DNA of 64,000 nt from an uncultured Flavobacterium sp. (GCA_913061465.1 CAJXSU010000004.1:18164-82163); one strand, 5' to 3'. Counted from the first letter of the stretch, positions 10,315 through 20,804 are shown. The notes: generated from the letters alone by a model not told the origin. Made by a program: numbers and translations.

Positions 10315-11517
10315 ATGATTATGAAAACTCAAATAAAAAAAATAATTTTTTCGATCTTTCTTATAACATTAACTTTTTCATGTTCTAAGAATGAGGATGT
10401 AGATAGTACACCTCCAGGTATATTATCTAATATTTCTGTTGTTCCAACAAATGGTGGTGGTATAATTTCTTATTCGCTTCCCTCAGATAACGATATTTCT
10501 TATGTTAGAGCTGAATATACTAATTCTCAAGGAGAAGAGGTCTTTAGAGTATCTAGTAGATATAATACCTCTCTTGAAATAAATGGATTAAATCAGACAA
10601 CTTCTATTAAAGTAAGGTTGTACGTAGTTGATGAAAATGAAAATATTTCTGATGAAGTAGAGATAGAACTCACACCGTTAGAATCATTTATTTATTTAGT
10701 TCAACAAAGTATTGAAATATCTCCAGATTTAGGAGGTGTTAAAATTACTTGGGAAAATATTGCTACAAAAACAGTTTTTGTTTATGTACATATTTTAAAC
10801 GGAACTGATGAAACAATTAGAATCCTTTCCTCTGATAATGCCGAAGAAAGTCTTTTTATTAGAGGTTTAGATGCCGTAGAAATGACATTTTCAACAAAAG
10901 TTGAGGATTTTGATGGTAATATAACTGATCTTCAGGTGGTAGGAAATTATACACCTTTATTTGAAGAAAAAATTGAAAAAAATACATGGACTTTGATAGC
11001 TTCTCAATCAATAAATGGAAATGCTTATGAGGGTAGAACTGTTAACTTTTGGGATGATATTGTAGACACTGTAGAAACAGATTCTGACAATAGTTATTTT
11101 ATTGCAACAAGAGAAAATAATGGTGGAAGTTTAAATTTCCCATTAGACATTGTTATTGATTTAAACAAAAACGTTAAAATTAAAAGGTTCAAATTATGGC
11201 AAAGAGCCTACTGGTATCAGGGTGGGGGAGTCACTTATCATTATCAAGAGGAGAATTTAAAATCATTTAATCTTTATGCCAGTAATGATGCACAATCATG
11301 GGAATTACTTGGAGAATTTGATATTGGAGACCCAAGAGATAGTGCAGGTAATATTCCTGCATCTGCATTTCAAGAAGCTATCGATGGTCATGATTTTTCT
11401 TTAGATAATACTTCAGAGCAATTTAGATATTTAAAAATCTCAATTACTTCAAATTATGGAAGTACAATAATAACTGTTGGATCTGAAATTACACTTTACG
11501 GTCTAGACAATTTATAA
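10315..11517 (+). CDS. DUF4959/DUF5000-like lipoprotein with C-terminal discoidin-like domain (SusE-position PUL protein)
   Basis: Lipobox LTFSCSKNED; fibronectin-like repeats; C-terminal IKRFKLWQRAYWYQ...FNLYASNDAQSWELLGEFD; position after SusD. Confidence 0.75.
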   Translation: MIMKTQIKKIIFSIFLITLTFSCSKNEDVDSTPPGILSNISVVPTNGGGIISYSLPSDNDISYVRAEYTNSQGEEVFRVSSRYNTSLEINGLNQTTSIKVRLYVVDENENISDEVEIELTPLESFIYLVQQSIEISPDLGGVKITWENIATKTVFVYVHILNGTDETIRILSSDNAEESLFIRGLDAVEMTFSTKVEDFDGNITDLQVVGNYTPLFEEKIEKNTWTLIASQSINGNAYEGRTVNFWDDIVDTVETDSDNSYFIATRENNGGSLNFPLDIVIDLNKNVKIKRFKLWQRAYWYQGGGVTYHYQEENLKSFNLYASNDAQSWELLGEFDIGDPRDSAGNIPASAFQEAIDGHDFSLDNTSEQFRYLKISITSNYGSTIITVGSEITLYGLDNL

Positions 11518-11531
11518 TATCAAAGAAATAA

Positions 11532-14228
11532 ATGACTTTTATAAAAAAACACTTTGCTGTTCTTCTTCTTTTACTTTCAATTTCATCTCAATCTCAAGGT
11601 TTAAGAACTTTAGGTAAAACCATTATAAATTCTAATGGTGATGAAGTTCTTCTCAAAGGAGTCGGTCTTGGTGGTTGGATGCTTCAAGAAGGGTATATGA
11701 TGAATTCTTCAGGAGCAGCTGACACTCAACATGAGTTCATAGAGAAATTAATTCTTTTAATTGGTGAAGAAGAAACCGAAAATTTCTATAATAATTGGCG
11801 TCAAAATTTTATAACTGAACAAGACGTTAATAGTATTGCAAATCACGGATACAACAGTATTCGATTACCAATGCACTATAATTTATTTACACTACCAATA
11901 GAAGATGAACCTATAGAGGGAGAAAACACTTGGTTAGACACTGGTTTTGATATAGTAGATGAATTGTTATCTTGGTGTGAAGCTAACCAACTATACCTCA
12001 TTTTAGATTTACATGCTGCCCCCGGTGGACAGGGTATGGATGCTGCAATTAGCGATTACGATGATACAAAACCCTCTTTATGGGAAAGTTCATTAAATCA
12101 AGACAAAACTGTTGCTTTGTGGGGAAAACTTGCCGATAGATATAAAGACAAAGAATGGATTGGTGGATATGATTTGTTAAATGAGGTTAATTGGCCTCTT
12201 GGAACTAATGTGCTTAGAAATTTTTATTTAAGAGTTACTAATGAAATAAGGGCTGTAGATTCTGATCACATCATTTTTATTGAAGGAAATGGTTTTGCCA
12301 ATGATTTTAGTGGTCTAACTCCTCCATGGGATGCCAACATGGTTTATAGCCCACATAAATATTGGACTTACAATGATATTTCATCTATTCAATGGGTTTT
12401 AGACATCAGAGATCAGCATAATACTCCTCTTTGGTTAGGGGAATCTGGTGAAAACTCTAATGTTTGGTTTACTGAGGCAATTAATTTGGTTGAGGATAAT
12501 AATATTGGATGGGCTTGGTGGCCTTGGAAGAGAATTTCAACTATTGTATGTCCTTATTCTATAAATTCTAACTCAAATTATGAGTCTATAATAAATTATT
12601 GGAAAAATGAAGGACCCCAACCTTCTGTGGAAAATGCTATACAAGGATTAAGTCAATTAACCAATGATATCCTTATTGAGAATAATGTTTTTTACAAAGA
12701 TGTTATTGATGCAGTTCTTAGACAACCTCAAGATGAGACTCACATTCCATATGCGAATCACACAGTACCAGGAGTAGTTTATTTATCGGATTACGATCTA
12801 GGCTCAAACGGAATTGCTTATTACGATGTAGATTATGCAAATTATACGTTATCTTCAGGTGAAGATTTTCAGCCCTGGAATTCTGGCTGGTCATATAGAA
12901 ATGATGGAGTTGATATTCAAACAAATTCTGATACTTCAAATAGTAATGGCTATCACGTTGGTTATACTAACAATAACGAATGGATGAAATATACCTTGAA
13001 TGTTTCTGAAACAGGGTTTTATAATTTAAAACTCAGATATGCAACACCTCAGTCTGGAGCAAAAATAAAATTTTACATAGATAATGTTGATATTGCAGGT
13101 AACGTCTCCATAGGTAATTCAGGTGGATGGACTAACTTTGTTAATCATTTTATTTATAACTCATATATCGAGGCAGGAACACATGTATTTAAAGTTAAAG
13201 TCGATGGAAATACTGAGTTTAATATGAGTAGTGTAGAATTCACCGATTCTACAGACCAAATTCCAAATTTTGATGTACTAAGTGCAATTACAAATGATGA
13301 TGAGCAATCGTTAAATATTGTTTTTAACCATCCGATAACAAACCAGTCATTATCAAATGACTTATTTCAAGTCAAGGTTAATAATAATATAAGAACAATA
13401 GAGTCTGTAGAAGTCAATTCTGAAAATAACAGATCAGTTATCATAAATTTATCAGAGTATTTATTTTATCAGGATCAAATAAAAGTTAGTTATGATGGTT
13501 CTATTATTACTTCAGTATATAACAGTACACTTGATTCTTTTGAAGATTTATTGGTCGATAATAATCTTCAAACTAGATTTTTAATTCCTGGTAAAATTCA
13601 AGCAGAAGATTATAACTATCAATATGGATTGCAAACCGAAAACTCTTCAGATGTTGGAGGTGGCCTCAATATTGGATACACGGATGCTGGAGATTATGCA
13701 GATTACTTAGTTTATATATCTGACAGTGGTAATTATAATTTAAACTTAAGAACTGCAGCTGCTTACAATTCAGGTAAAGTTGAGTTTTTACTTTTAAATA
13801 ACAATTCAACAGCGAGTATTTCAACTTTAGATTTACCGGTTACAGGAGGTTGGCAATCTTGGCAAACAACTTCAACAGAAACTACATTAGACGCTGGTGT
13901 GTATTCTTTAAAAATGAAAGTTTTGGAATCAGGTTTCAATATTAATTGGTTTGAATTTGAATTCTTAGGATCTTTAAGTGCTGATAGTCAAATTAAAACA
14001 TTTACTTCAATTTACCCTAATCCTGTTAACCAAAATTTTAAAATTCAATTTAGTAATAGTCAAGAAGTAAAAGCTTTAAAAATAATTGATATTAACGGGC
14101 GTTTGGTTAAACAATTAGACCCTAATTCATTAAACCAGTACAATATAGCTACTCTAAAATCAGGTATATATTTTTTAATTATTGAAACAAGTGAATCTCA
14201 ATATCAAAAGAAATTAATTAAAAATTAA
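11532..14228 (+). CDS. Glycoside hydrolase family 5 enzyme with two CBM6-like modules and T9SS C-terminal domain
   Basis: KGVGLGGWMLQEGYM, HGYNSIRLPMHYN, YDLLNEVNWP (acid/base region), LWLGESGEN (nucleophile region); CBM6-like VGYTNNNEWMKYTLNV and NIGYTDAGDYADYLVYI; C-terminal SIYPNPVNQNFKIQ...LKSGIYFLII. Confidence 0.85.
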   Translation: MTFIKKHFAVLLLLLSISSQSQGLRTLGKTIINSNGDEVLLKGVGLGGWMLQEGYMMNSSGAADTQHEFIEKLILLIGEEETENFYNNWRQNFITEQDVNSIANHGYNSIRLPMHYNLFTLPIEDEPIEGENTWLDTGFDIVDELLSWCEANQLYLILDLHAAPGGQGMDAAISDYDDTKPSLWESSLNQDKTVALWGKLADRYKDKEWIGGYDLLNEVNWPLGTNVLRNFYLRVTNEIRAVDSDHIIFIEGNGFANDFSGLTPPWDANMVYSPHKYWTYNDISSIQWVLDIRDQHNTPLWLGESGENSNVWFTEAINLVEDNNIGWAWWPWKRISTIVCPYSINSNSNYESIINYWKNEGPQPSVENAIQGLSQLTNDILIENNVFYKDVIDAVLRQPQDETHIPYANHTVPGVVYLSDYDLGSNGIAYYDVDYANYTLSSGEDFQPWNSGWSYRNDGVDIQTNSDTSNSNGYHVGYTNNNEWMKYTLNVSETGFYNLKLRYATPQSGAKIKFYIDNVDIAGNVSIGNSGGWTNFVNHFIYNSYIEAGTHVFKVKVDGNTEFNMSSVEFTDSTDQIPNFDVLSAITNDDEQSLNIVFNHPITNQSLSNDLFQVKVNNNIRTIESVEVNSENNRSVIINLSEYLFYQDQIKVSYDGSIITSVYNSTLDSFEDLLVDNNLQTRFLIPGKIQAEDYNYQYGLQTENSSDVGGGLNIGYTDAGDYADYLVYISDSGNYNLNLRTAAAYNSGKVEFLLLNNNSTASISTLDLPVTGGWQSWQTTSTETTLDAGVYSLKMKVLESGFNINWFEFEFLGSLSADSQIKTFTSIYPNPVNQNFKIQFSNSQEVKALKIIDINGRLVKQLDPNSLNQYNIATLKSGIYFLIIETSESQYQKKLIKN

Positions 14229-14331
14229 TTAAATAAATTCAAATTATGTTTTTTGCCAAATTTTCTTAAATATCACAATTTATTAATTATAAGAACCAAA
14301 ATAAAAACATCAGAGTATTTATAAATTTAGA

Positions 14332-15213
14332 ATGAATAATAAAAATTACATTATGAAAAAATCAACCTTATTTTTATTGGGGTTTATATTAGTACTTATT
14401 CTTTCAACTGCATTTAAAAATATAAATGAAAATCAGGCAAAAGTGATAGTGTCCTCTAATACATGGAAAATAGATTTTCTTGACAATTTTGATAATTTTA
14501 ATGCTGATAATTGGCAAGATCAACGTATTTGGGTTAATAATGAAACTCACTGTTATGTTCCAGATAACGAGTTTGGTACAAGAGAGGTAAGTAACGGATC
14601 TTTAAAATTGAAAGTTGTTAGAATTGATGAAAAACTTCCGTGTGACAATTTTGATAAATATGGGAAACAACATCCAGCAACTCAGTACGTATCCGGAAGA
14701 ATTGCATCTAAAAACAGAAAAGAATTCATAAAAGGGAAATGGACTGCCAGATTAAGGCTCAGTAGTAATGGAGAACCTAGTATGTTTCCAGCCTGGTGGA
14801 TATTAGGTGCTCAAAATAATGAACCCCCAGTCCAAGAACCCGATGAAAATATTTGTTGGCCTTTAGCGGGTTCAGGCGAGATAGATATTTTTGAACATCA
14901 TGGAGATCATCATAAAAATCATTTTACAACAGGAGCTATTAAGAGTTTGGATAATTGTGATAAAGGAGATTGGTGGAGTTTACGTAAAGGTTTTGACGTA
15001 AAACTTAACGATTACCACGAGTATTCTGTCGAATGGGAAGGTTCAGATCTTGTTTACCGAGTAGATCAAAAAGAATTATATCGAAATATTGGAGAAGGAG
15101 ACAGATATAATGAGCCAATGTTTGCAATTTTAAATTATGCTAAAATTACAGACTCACCAATGGAAGGAGAATGGATTATGGAGGTAGATTGGGTAAAACA
15201 TGAATATAGATAA
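14332..15213 (+). CDS. Glycoside hydrolase family 16 (laminarinase/beta-glucanase-like)
   Basis: Catalytic-type motif GEIDIFEHHG; VSGRIASKNRKEFIKGKWTARLRL; C-terminal MEVDWVKHEYR. Start may be 14353 (MKKSTLFLLG). Confidence 0.88.
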   Translation: MNNKNYIMKKSTLFLLGFILVLILSTAFKNINENQAKVIVSSNTWKIDFLDNFDNFNADNWQDQRIWVNNETHCYVPDNEFGTREVSNGSLKLKVVRIDEKLPCDNFDKYGKQHPATQYVSGRIASKNRKEFIKGKWTARLRLSSNGEPSMFPAWWILGAQNNEPPVQEPDENICWPLAGSGEIDIFEHHGDHHKNHFTTGAIKSLDNCDKGDWWSLRKGFDVKLNDYHEYSVEWEGSDLVYRVDQKELYRNIGEGDRYNEPMFAILNYAKITDSPMEGEWIMEVDWVKHEYR

Positions 15214-15229
15214 CAATTAACAATCATAC

Positions 15230-16711
15230 ATGAAACTAAAGAATTTTAAATTAGTATTTCTTTTATTACTTGTAACGGCATGTAAAGACTCTAATGTTGT
15301 TGAATCAACATTACAATCGAAGCCCTTAAACTCAATCGAAAAAAATTACAATAAAAAAAACCTTCAAGTTTTTGTAACTGCAAAGGATACAGACTTGAGA
15401 TTAACAAAAATTAGTGAACAAACTTTTACAAATAAGGTACAACCTTTAGAGACTGAAATAGCTATTTTTGTAAATCCTAATAAAAAATTTCAAGAATATT
15501 TAGGAATAGGAGGAGCTATTACAGACGCTTCGTCTGAGGTTTTTTCAGCTCTTAATGAAACTCAACAAAATAAATTACTAAACTCTTTATATGGTAAAGG
15601 TGGTATTGGGTATAATATCATAAGGACAAGTATTCATAGTAGTGATTTTGGTCTAGGGAGTCATACCTATATAGAAGAAGGTGATTCAGATTTAAAGACT
15701 TTTTCAATAGAAAAAGACATGAAAAAAAGAATTCCTTTTATAAAAAGAGCTATAAACTTAATTAAAGATGATTTGGTTTTTTATGCTAGCCCATGGAGCC
15801 CACCTGCTTTCATGAAAACTAATAATAACATGTTGTATGGCGGAAAATTATTACCAGAGTATAGACAATCTTGGGCAGAGTATTACGTCAAATTTATAAA
15901 AGCATATGAGAACGAGGGGATTCCTGTATGGGGTTTAACAATTCAAAATGAACCAATGGCTGTTCAAAGATGGGAGTCTTGTATTTATACTGCTAGTGAA
16001 GAGCGAGATTTTTTAAAAAATTATTTAGGACCAACATTAGAAAAAGCTGGTTTAGGTGATAAGAAAATTGTTGTTTGGGATCACAATAGGGACCTTATTT
16101 CTGATAGAGCCAATACTATTTTTGAAGACCTAGAAGCTTCTAAATATGCTTGGGGAATCGGTTTCCATTGGTATGAAACCTGGACGGGAGGCCTACCAAA
16201 ATATGACAATTTAAAAAATATAAATGAATCTTTTCCCTCAAAAAAAATGTTATTTACAGAGGGATGTCAGGAGGGTTTTAATTCGGAAAGGATGCATTTT
16301 TGGCCTAATGCTGAACGTTATGGTAATTCTATGATAAATGATTTTAATAGTGGTGTAGTTGGATGGACAGACTGGAATATTTTATTAGATGAAAGAGGAG
16401 GGCCAAATCATGTGCAAAATTTTTGTTTTGCACCTATTCATGCAGATACAAAAACAGGTGAATTAACTTTTACTCCAACATATTATTATATTGGCCACTT
16501 TTCAAAATTTATAAAGCCCGGTGCATTTCGTATAAGTACAACTTCTAGTAGATCATCATTAGAAAGTACATCTTTTAAAAATAAAGATGGAAAAATTATA
16601 ACAGTAGTGATGAATAAAACCAATGATAATATTGGGTATAAACTTATTGTTGGCTCTAATGAAACTTTTTTAACTATTAGACCACATGCAATGCAAACAT
16701 TAATTTATTAA
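15230..16711 (+). CDS. Glycoside hydrolase family 30 lipoprotein (beta-1,6-glucanase / glucosylceramidase-like)
   Basis: Lipobox LLVTACKDS; GIGGAITDASSEVF, YASPWSPPAFMKTN, WGLTIQNEPMAVQRWESC, MLFTEGCQEG; beta-sandwich C-terminus. Confidence 0.9.
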   Translation: MKLKNFKLVFLLLLVTACKDSNVVESTLQSKPLNSIEKNYNKKNLQVFVTAKDTDLRLTKISEQTFTNKVQPLETEIAIFVNPNKKFQEYLGIGGAITDASSEVFSALNETQQNKLLNSLYGKGGIGYNIIRTSIHSSDFGLGSHTYIEEGDSDLKTFSIEKDMKKRIPFIKRAINLIKDDLVFYASPWSPPAFMKTNNNMLYGGKLLPEYRQSWAEYYVKFIKAYENEGIPVWGLTIQNEPMAVQRWESCIYTASEERDFLKNYLGPTLEKAGLGDKKIVVWDHNRDLISDRANTIFEDLEASKYAWGIGFHWYETWTGGLPKYDNLKNINESFPSKKMLFTEGCQEGFNSERMHFWPNAERYGNSMINDFNSGVVGWTDWNILLDERGGPNHVQNFCFAPIHADTKTGELTFTPTYYYIGHFSKFIKPGAFRISTTSSRSSLESTSFKNKDGKIITVVMNKTNDNIGYKLIVGSNETFLTIRPHAMQTLIY

Positions 16712-16729
16712 ATTTATAAAAAATTCATA

Positions 16730-18271
16730 ATGAATAACAAGACATATACAATTTTTATAAGTTTTATAGTAGCACTGGGAGGATTTCTGTTTGGTTTTGA
16801 TGCAGGGATTATTTCTGGAGTAATGTCATTTGCTGGCCCTGAATTTAATTTAAATGAAATTCAATCAGGTTGGGTTGTTAGTGCACCTTCTTTTGCAGCC
16901 ATGTTTGCAATGTTGTTTTCTGGAAGGCTAAGTGATCTTTATGGAAGAAAAAAGATGTTGATCTTTGTCGCTTTTTTATATGCAATTTCTGCTGTTTTAT
17001 CTGCTCTAGCTGAATCTTATGAAATGCTTTATATCGCAAGAATTATTGGAGGAATTGCTTTTGGTGCAGCATTAGTACTAGCACCAATCTATATAGCAGA
17101 AATTTCTACTGCAGAAAATAGAGGTAAACTTGTTTCTCTTCAACAATTAAATATTGTTTTTGGTTTTTTTGCTGCCTTTTTAAGTAATTATTTTTTTAAT
17201 AAATACAATACTTCTGAAAGTACTTTTCTTACAGATGAAAATGTTTGGAGATGGATGTTAGGCGTTGAGTTTATTCCAGCAATATTTTATTTTATACTAC
17301 TATTTTTTGTTCCTAAGAGCCCTAGATGGTTATATCTAAATAAAAATTATTTAGATGCAAAAAAAGTTTTAATTAAAATTCATGGCAATGAAAGAGGTGA
17401 AACAGAGAATTCAGCGATTGAAAAAAGCATACAAGCCGAAAAAAATAAAGAATTACTTAAGCTAATAGATTTATTTAAACCCTCTCTTCGTTTTATATTA
17501 GGTGTTGGATTAGTAGTTGGTGTCCTTCAGCAAATTACTGGTATAAACGCAGTATATTTTTACGCAACATCTATTTTTGAGCAAACGGGTATAGGAACAG
17601 ATGCTGCTTTTTCATCAGGAGTTTTATTAAGTTCTATTTCAGTAATTTTTACTTTTGTTGCCATTTATTTAATTGATAGAATGGGCAGAAGACCACTATT
17701 ATTATTTGGCACTGCTGGAATAGCGATTAGTCTATTATTGTGTGGATATGGTTTTAATCAAGCAACCTATCAATTAAGTACAGAAAACATAAACCAGTTA
17801 GAATTTAGTGAGTCTCAGCAGTTACTTCCATTGGTTGATAAAGTTTATGAAAGTGATATAGCTTTTAAAAATGAATTAAAGCAAGCTCTAGGAAACAGGG
17901 TATACAGTAAAAATGATGGAGCAATTTTAGAGGTAGCAACTTCAATTAATGCTACTTTAATATTAATAGGTATTTTAGGTTTTATTGCTTGTTTTGCATT
18001 TTCATTAGGTCCAGTTATGTGGGTATTGTTGTCAGAACTATACCCTTTGAAATATAGAGGTTTAGCTATTGGTGTTATTGCTTTTGTAAACTCATTAATT
18101 AGCTCTTTAGTTCAGTTAGTTTTTCCATGGGAATTATCTACTTTAGGTAATGCACTTACGTTCTTTATTTTTGGTGTAATCGCATTAATTGGTTTTTTCT
18201 TTATGATAAGATTAGTGCCTGAAACTAAAGGAAAATCACTGGAGGAATTAGAGAAGGAATTAGCTAGATAG
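16730..18271 (+). CDS. MFS sugar porter family transporter
   Basis: GGFLFGFDAGIISGV, GRLSDLYGRKKM, QQITGINAVYFYATSIFEQTG, PETKGKSLEELEKEL. Confidence 0.95.
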   Translation: MNNKTYTIFISFIVALGGFLFGFDAGIISGVMSFAGPEFNLNEIQSGWVVSAPSFAAMFAMLFSGRLSDLYGRKKMLIFVAFLYAISAVLSALAESYEMLYIARIIGGIAFGAALVLAPIYIAEISTAENRGKLVSLQQLNIVFGFFAAFLSNYFFNKYNTSESTFLTDENVWRWMLGVEFIPAIFYFILLFFVPKSPRWLYLNKNYLDAKKVLIKIHGNERGETENSAIEKSIQAEKNKELLKLIDLFKPSLRFILGVGLVVGVLQQITGINAVYFYATSIFEQTGIGTDAAFSSGVLLSSISVIFTFVAIYLIDRMGRRPLLLFGTAGIAISLLLCGYGFNQATYQLSTENINQLEFSESQQLLPLVDKVYESDIAFKNELKQALGNRVYSKNDGAILEVATSINATLILIGILGFIACFAFSLGPVMWVLLSELYPLKYRGLAIGVIAFVNSLISSLVQLVFPWELSTLGNALTFFIFGVIALIGFFFMIRLVPETKGKSLEELEKELAR

Positions 18272-18421
18272 CAAAATAGAAGTATGTTAAAACTTTGTGT
18301 AAATTTAAAGTACTTTTCAATTTACAACTAAGTCACATACTTTTCTTACGGTATTGTTAAATTTATTCATACGTCCTCATCGTTTCATATAAAAATAATA
18401 TATTTACAATTCACAATCTTA

Positions 18422-19402
18422 GTGAAATTTATGAAGCTATTTAAAAGTATAATTTTATTAATTGCATCTGTTTTCTTTTTTTTAGACAGTAATGCTCAAG
18501 AAACACTTCCTATTTACTCAGATTATTTATCTGACAATGTTTACTTAGTACATCCCTCTGCAGCAGGTATTGGAAATACAGGTAAATTGCGTTTTACTGC
18601 CAGACAACAGTGGGCAGGTGTTAAAGATGCTCCAACACTTCAAACCTTAAGTTTTCACAATCGTTTTACTGATAAAGCGGCTTTTGGTTTTATACTTTTT
18701 AATGACAGTAATGGTTTTCATTCTCAAAAAGGGATTCAAGGTACCTTTGCATATCATTTAGATATTAACAGGAGTTCCTTTTTTAATCAAATTTCTTTTG
18801 GATTATCTCTTACAGCTGTTCAAAATCAAGTAGATCAAACACAATTTTTTGGAGATCCAACTGTAGCGCAAATCATCCAAAGCTCGGCGTATTATAATGC
18901 TGACTTTAGTGTTGCTTATCATAAATCAGGTTTTTCTTCATACTTTACAGTAAAAAATCTTTTATTGTCTGCGAAGAATAACCTGAACAATAATCTAGAA
19001 CCCTTAGATATAAGAAACTATGTTTTATCGTTAGGGTACTACTTTGGACAAAGTAAAACAATCCAACTAGAGCCCTCAATAATGGTTCAACTAAGAGAAT
19101 CAACAGGTGAGAGAATAGCCGACTTTAACATAAAAGCTTACAAAGACTTTAACAAAGCTCAATTATGGGCTGCAATATCATATAGAAAAAGTTTTGATGA
19201 TAGCCCCATAGAGGATTTAAAGTATATAACCCCTATTATAGGTGTTAATTACAATAAATGGATGTTTTCTTACACCTATACCAATCAATTAAATGATATT
19301 GTTCTTACGAATACTGGATTTCATCAAGTGTCTGTTGGTGTAAATTTATTTACAAGAAAGCCGAGAGCATCAGCTTGTCCTAATATTAATTCATCGTTCT
19401 AA
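18422..19402 (+). CDS. PorP/SprF family type IX secretion-associated membrane protein
   Basis: QETLPIYSDYLSDNVYLVHPSAAGIGNTGKLRFTARQQWAGVKDAPTLQTLSFH is the PorP/SprF N-terminal signature; beta-barrel follows. Confidence 0.93.
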   Translation: MKFMKLFKSIILLIASVFFFLDSNAQETLPIYSDYLSDNVYLVHPSAAGIGNTGKLRFTARQQWAGVKDAPTLQTLSFHNRFTDKAAFGFILFNDSNGFHSQKGIQGTFAYHLDINRSSFFNQISFGLSLTAVQNQVDQTQFFGDPTVAQIIQSSAYYNADFSVAYHKSGFSSYFTVKNLLLSAKNNLNNNLEPLDIRNYVLSLGYYFGQSKTIQLEPSIMVQLRESTGERIADFNIKAYKDFNKAQLWAAISYRKSFDDSPIEDLKYITPIIGVNYNKWMFSYTYTNQLNDIVLTNTGFHQVSVGVNLFTRKPRASACPNINSSF

Positions 19403-20196
19403 AAATCTCTTTCTATAACCTTTATAGGGTTATGTTTTTTCAATATCTCAACTAGTGTTTTAGATTCCCTATTGATGTAAAAATTATGAAAAGTTTTTTT
19501 ATTAATAGTTGAGTTTATTTGATCACCAGAAGTTAAAATTCTTTTCGTTTGTTTTGCTACTGCGAGTCCAGAATCAATGATTTGAATATGATTTCCAACG
19601 ATTTTTTTTATTTGAGGAATCAAGAACGCATAATGAGTACAGCCTAAAACTAAAGCATCAATATTTTCTTTAAGCATTGGATCTAAACAACTATAAATAT
19701 GTTTTTCCATTTTTGAAGAATGAATCTCACCATTTTCTATAAGTTCCACTAAACCATAACCGATTTGCTCTATTATTTTAATTGAATGGTCTATTTTATT
19801 GGAGGTTTTTTCAAAAAGTTTACTGTTTATGGTTCCTTTTGTTGCCAAGACACCAATCTTTTTATTTTTAGTAACTAATCCAGCTTTTTTGATAGCAGGT
19901 TCTATGCCAATAAAAGGGATATCATAATTTTCTCTAAGATAATTTATTGCATTTGTAGTGGCAGTATTGCAGGCTACAACAATAATTTTAGCATTTTTAT
20001 TTAAGAGAAATTCGGTATTTTTTATACAATACTCAAGGATTTTTTCTTTTGATTTTTGGCCATAAGGAGCATTTTTACTGTCTGCTAAATATATTGTATT
20101 CTCTTTGGGTAACAATTTATTTACCTCTTGCCAAATAGATGTTCCTCCAATTCCTGAGTCAAAAAAACCAATTGGATTACTTTTAATGGTATTCAT
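19399..20196 (-). CDS. murI: Glutamate racemase
   Basis: IGFFDSGIGGTSIWQEV; VVACNTATTNAI; ALVLGCTHYAFL. Confidence 0.96.
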   Translation of the reverse strand: MNTIKSNPIGFFDSGIGGTSIWQEVNKLLPKENTIYLADSKNAPYGQKSKEKILEYCIKNTEFLLNKNAKIIVVACNTATTNAINYLRENYDIPFIGIEPAIKKAGLVTKNKKIGVLATKGTINSKLFEKTSNKIDHSIKIIEQIGYGLVELIENGEIHSSKMEKHIYSCLDPMLKENIDALVLGCTHYAFLIPQIKKIVGNHIQIIDSGLAVAKQTKRILTSGDQINSTINKKTFHNFYINRESKTLVEILKKHNPIKVIERDF

Positions 20197-20212
20197 AATA
20201 GTAAAAATAAAA

Positions 20213-20241
20213 AAAAATCCTACTTGAAAAGTAGGATTTTT
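20213..20241. terminator. Bidirectional-type hairpin between murI and skp
   Basis: aaaaatcctact-tgaaa-agtaggattttt, 12-bp perfect stem with A/T flanks. Confidence 0.75.
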
Positions 20242-20258
20242 AAAAACTGTGTTTTTTT

Positions 20259-20804
20259 TTAATTTTGACCTGGTGCAGTTGGTTGTTTTTGGTCTGGCAA
20301 AAGTCCTAATTTTACTTTTACAGCATCATATAAATCTTCACCGTCAGATACTAGTAATCCTCTACCCGCAGATGCATCGAGTACATAAAGGATTTGTTTA
20401 GCTTTGGCTACATCATCAATAGCTTTCCTAGCCTTACCAATAATTGGAACTAACTTGTTGTTTTGTTTTTCTTGAATATCTTGGTATGCAGCTTGTTCAG
20501 CCTGTTGAATTCTAGAATTATCCACTTTAACTTCTTGAGCTCTTTGTAAGTTGGTGTCTTCTGTCTGTTGAGCTTGTTCTGCTGTATACTTTTTTATTTT
20601 ATCATCTAGCTTTTTCTTCATACCATCGATATCATCTTTATATGTTTTGGTGATTTTAGCTAATTCTACTTGCAGCGCTCTTGTCTCAGGCATGTTTGCA
20701 ATTACTCTTTCGTATACTACATGTCCAACTTTTTGAGCATTTGCTACGCCACTCATCCCTAAAGTTAAAATTGCTACTAATAGTAAACTCTTCAATTTTC
20801 TCAT
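20259..20804 (-). CDS. OmpH/Skp family periplasmic chaperone
   Basis: Signal peptide, QKVGHVVYERVIANMPETRALQVELAKITKTYKDDI, coiled coil. Confidence 0.92.
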   Translation of the reverse strand: MRKLKSLLLVAILTLGMSGVANAQKVGHVVYERVIANMPETRALQVELAKITKTYKDDIDGMKKKLDDKIKKYTAEQAQQTEDTNLQRAQEVKVDNSRIQQAEQAAYQDIQEKQNNKLVPIIGKARKAIDDVAKAKQILYVLDASAGRGLLVSDGEDLYDAVKVKLGLLPDQKQPTAPGQN

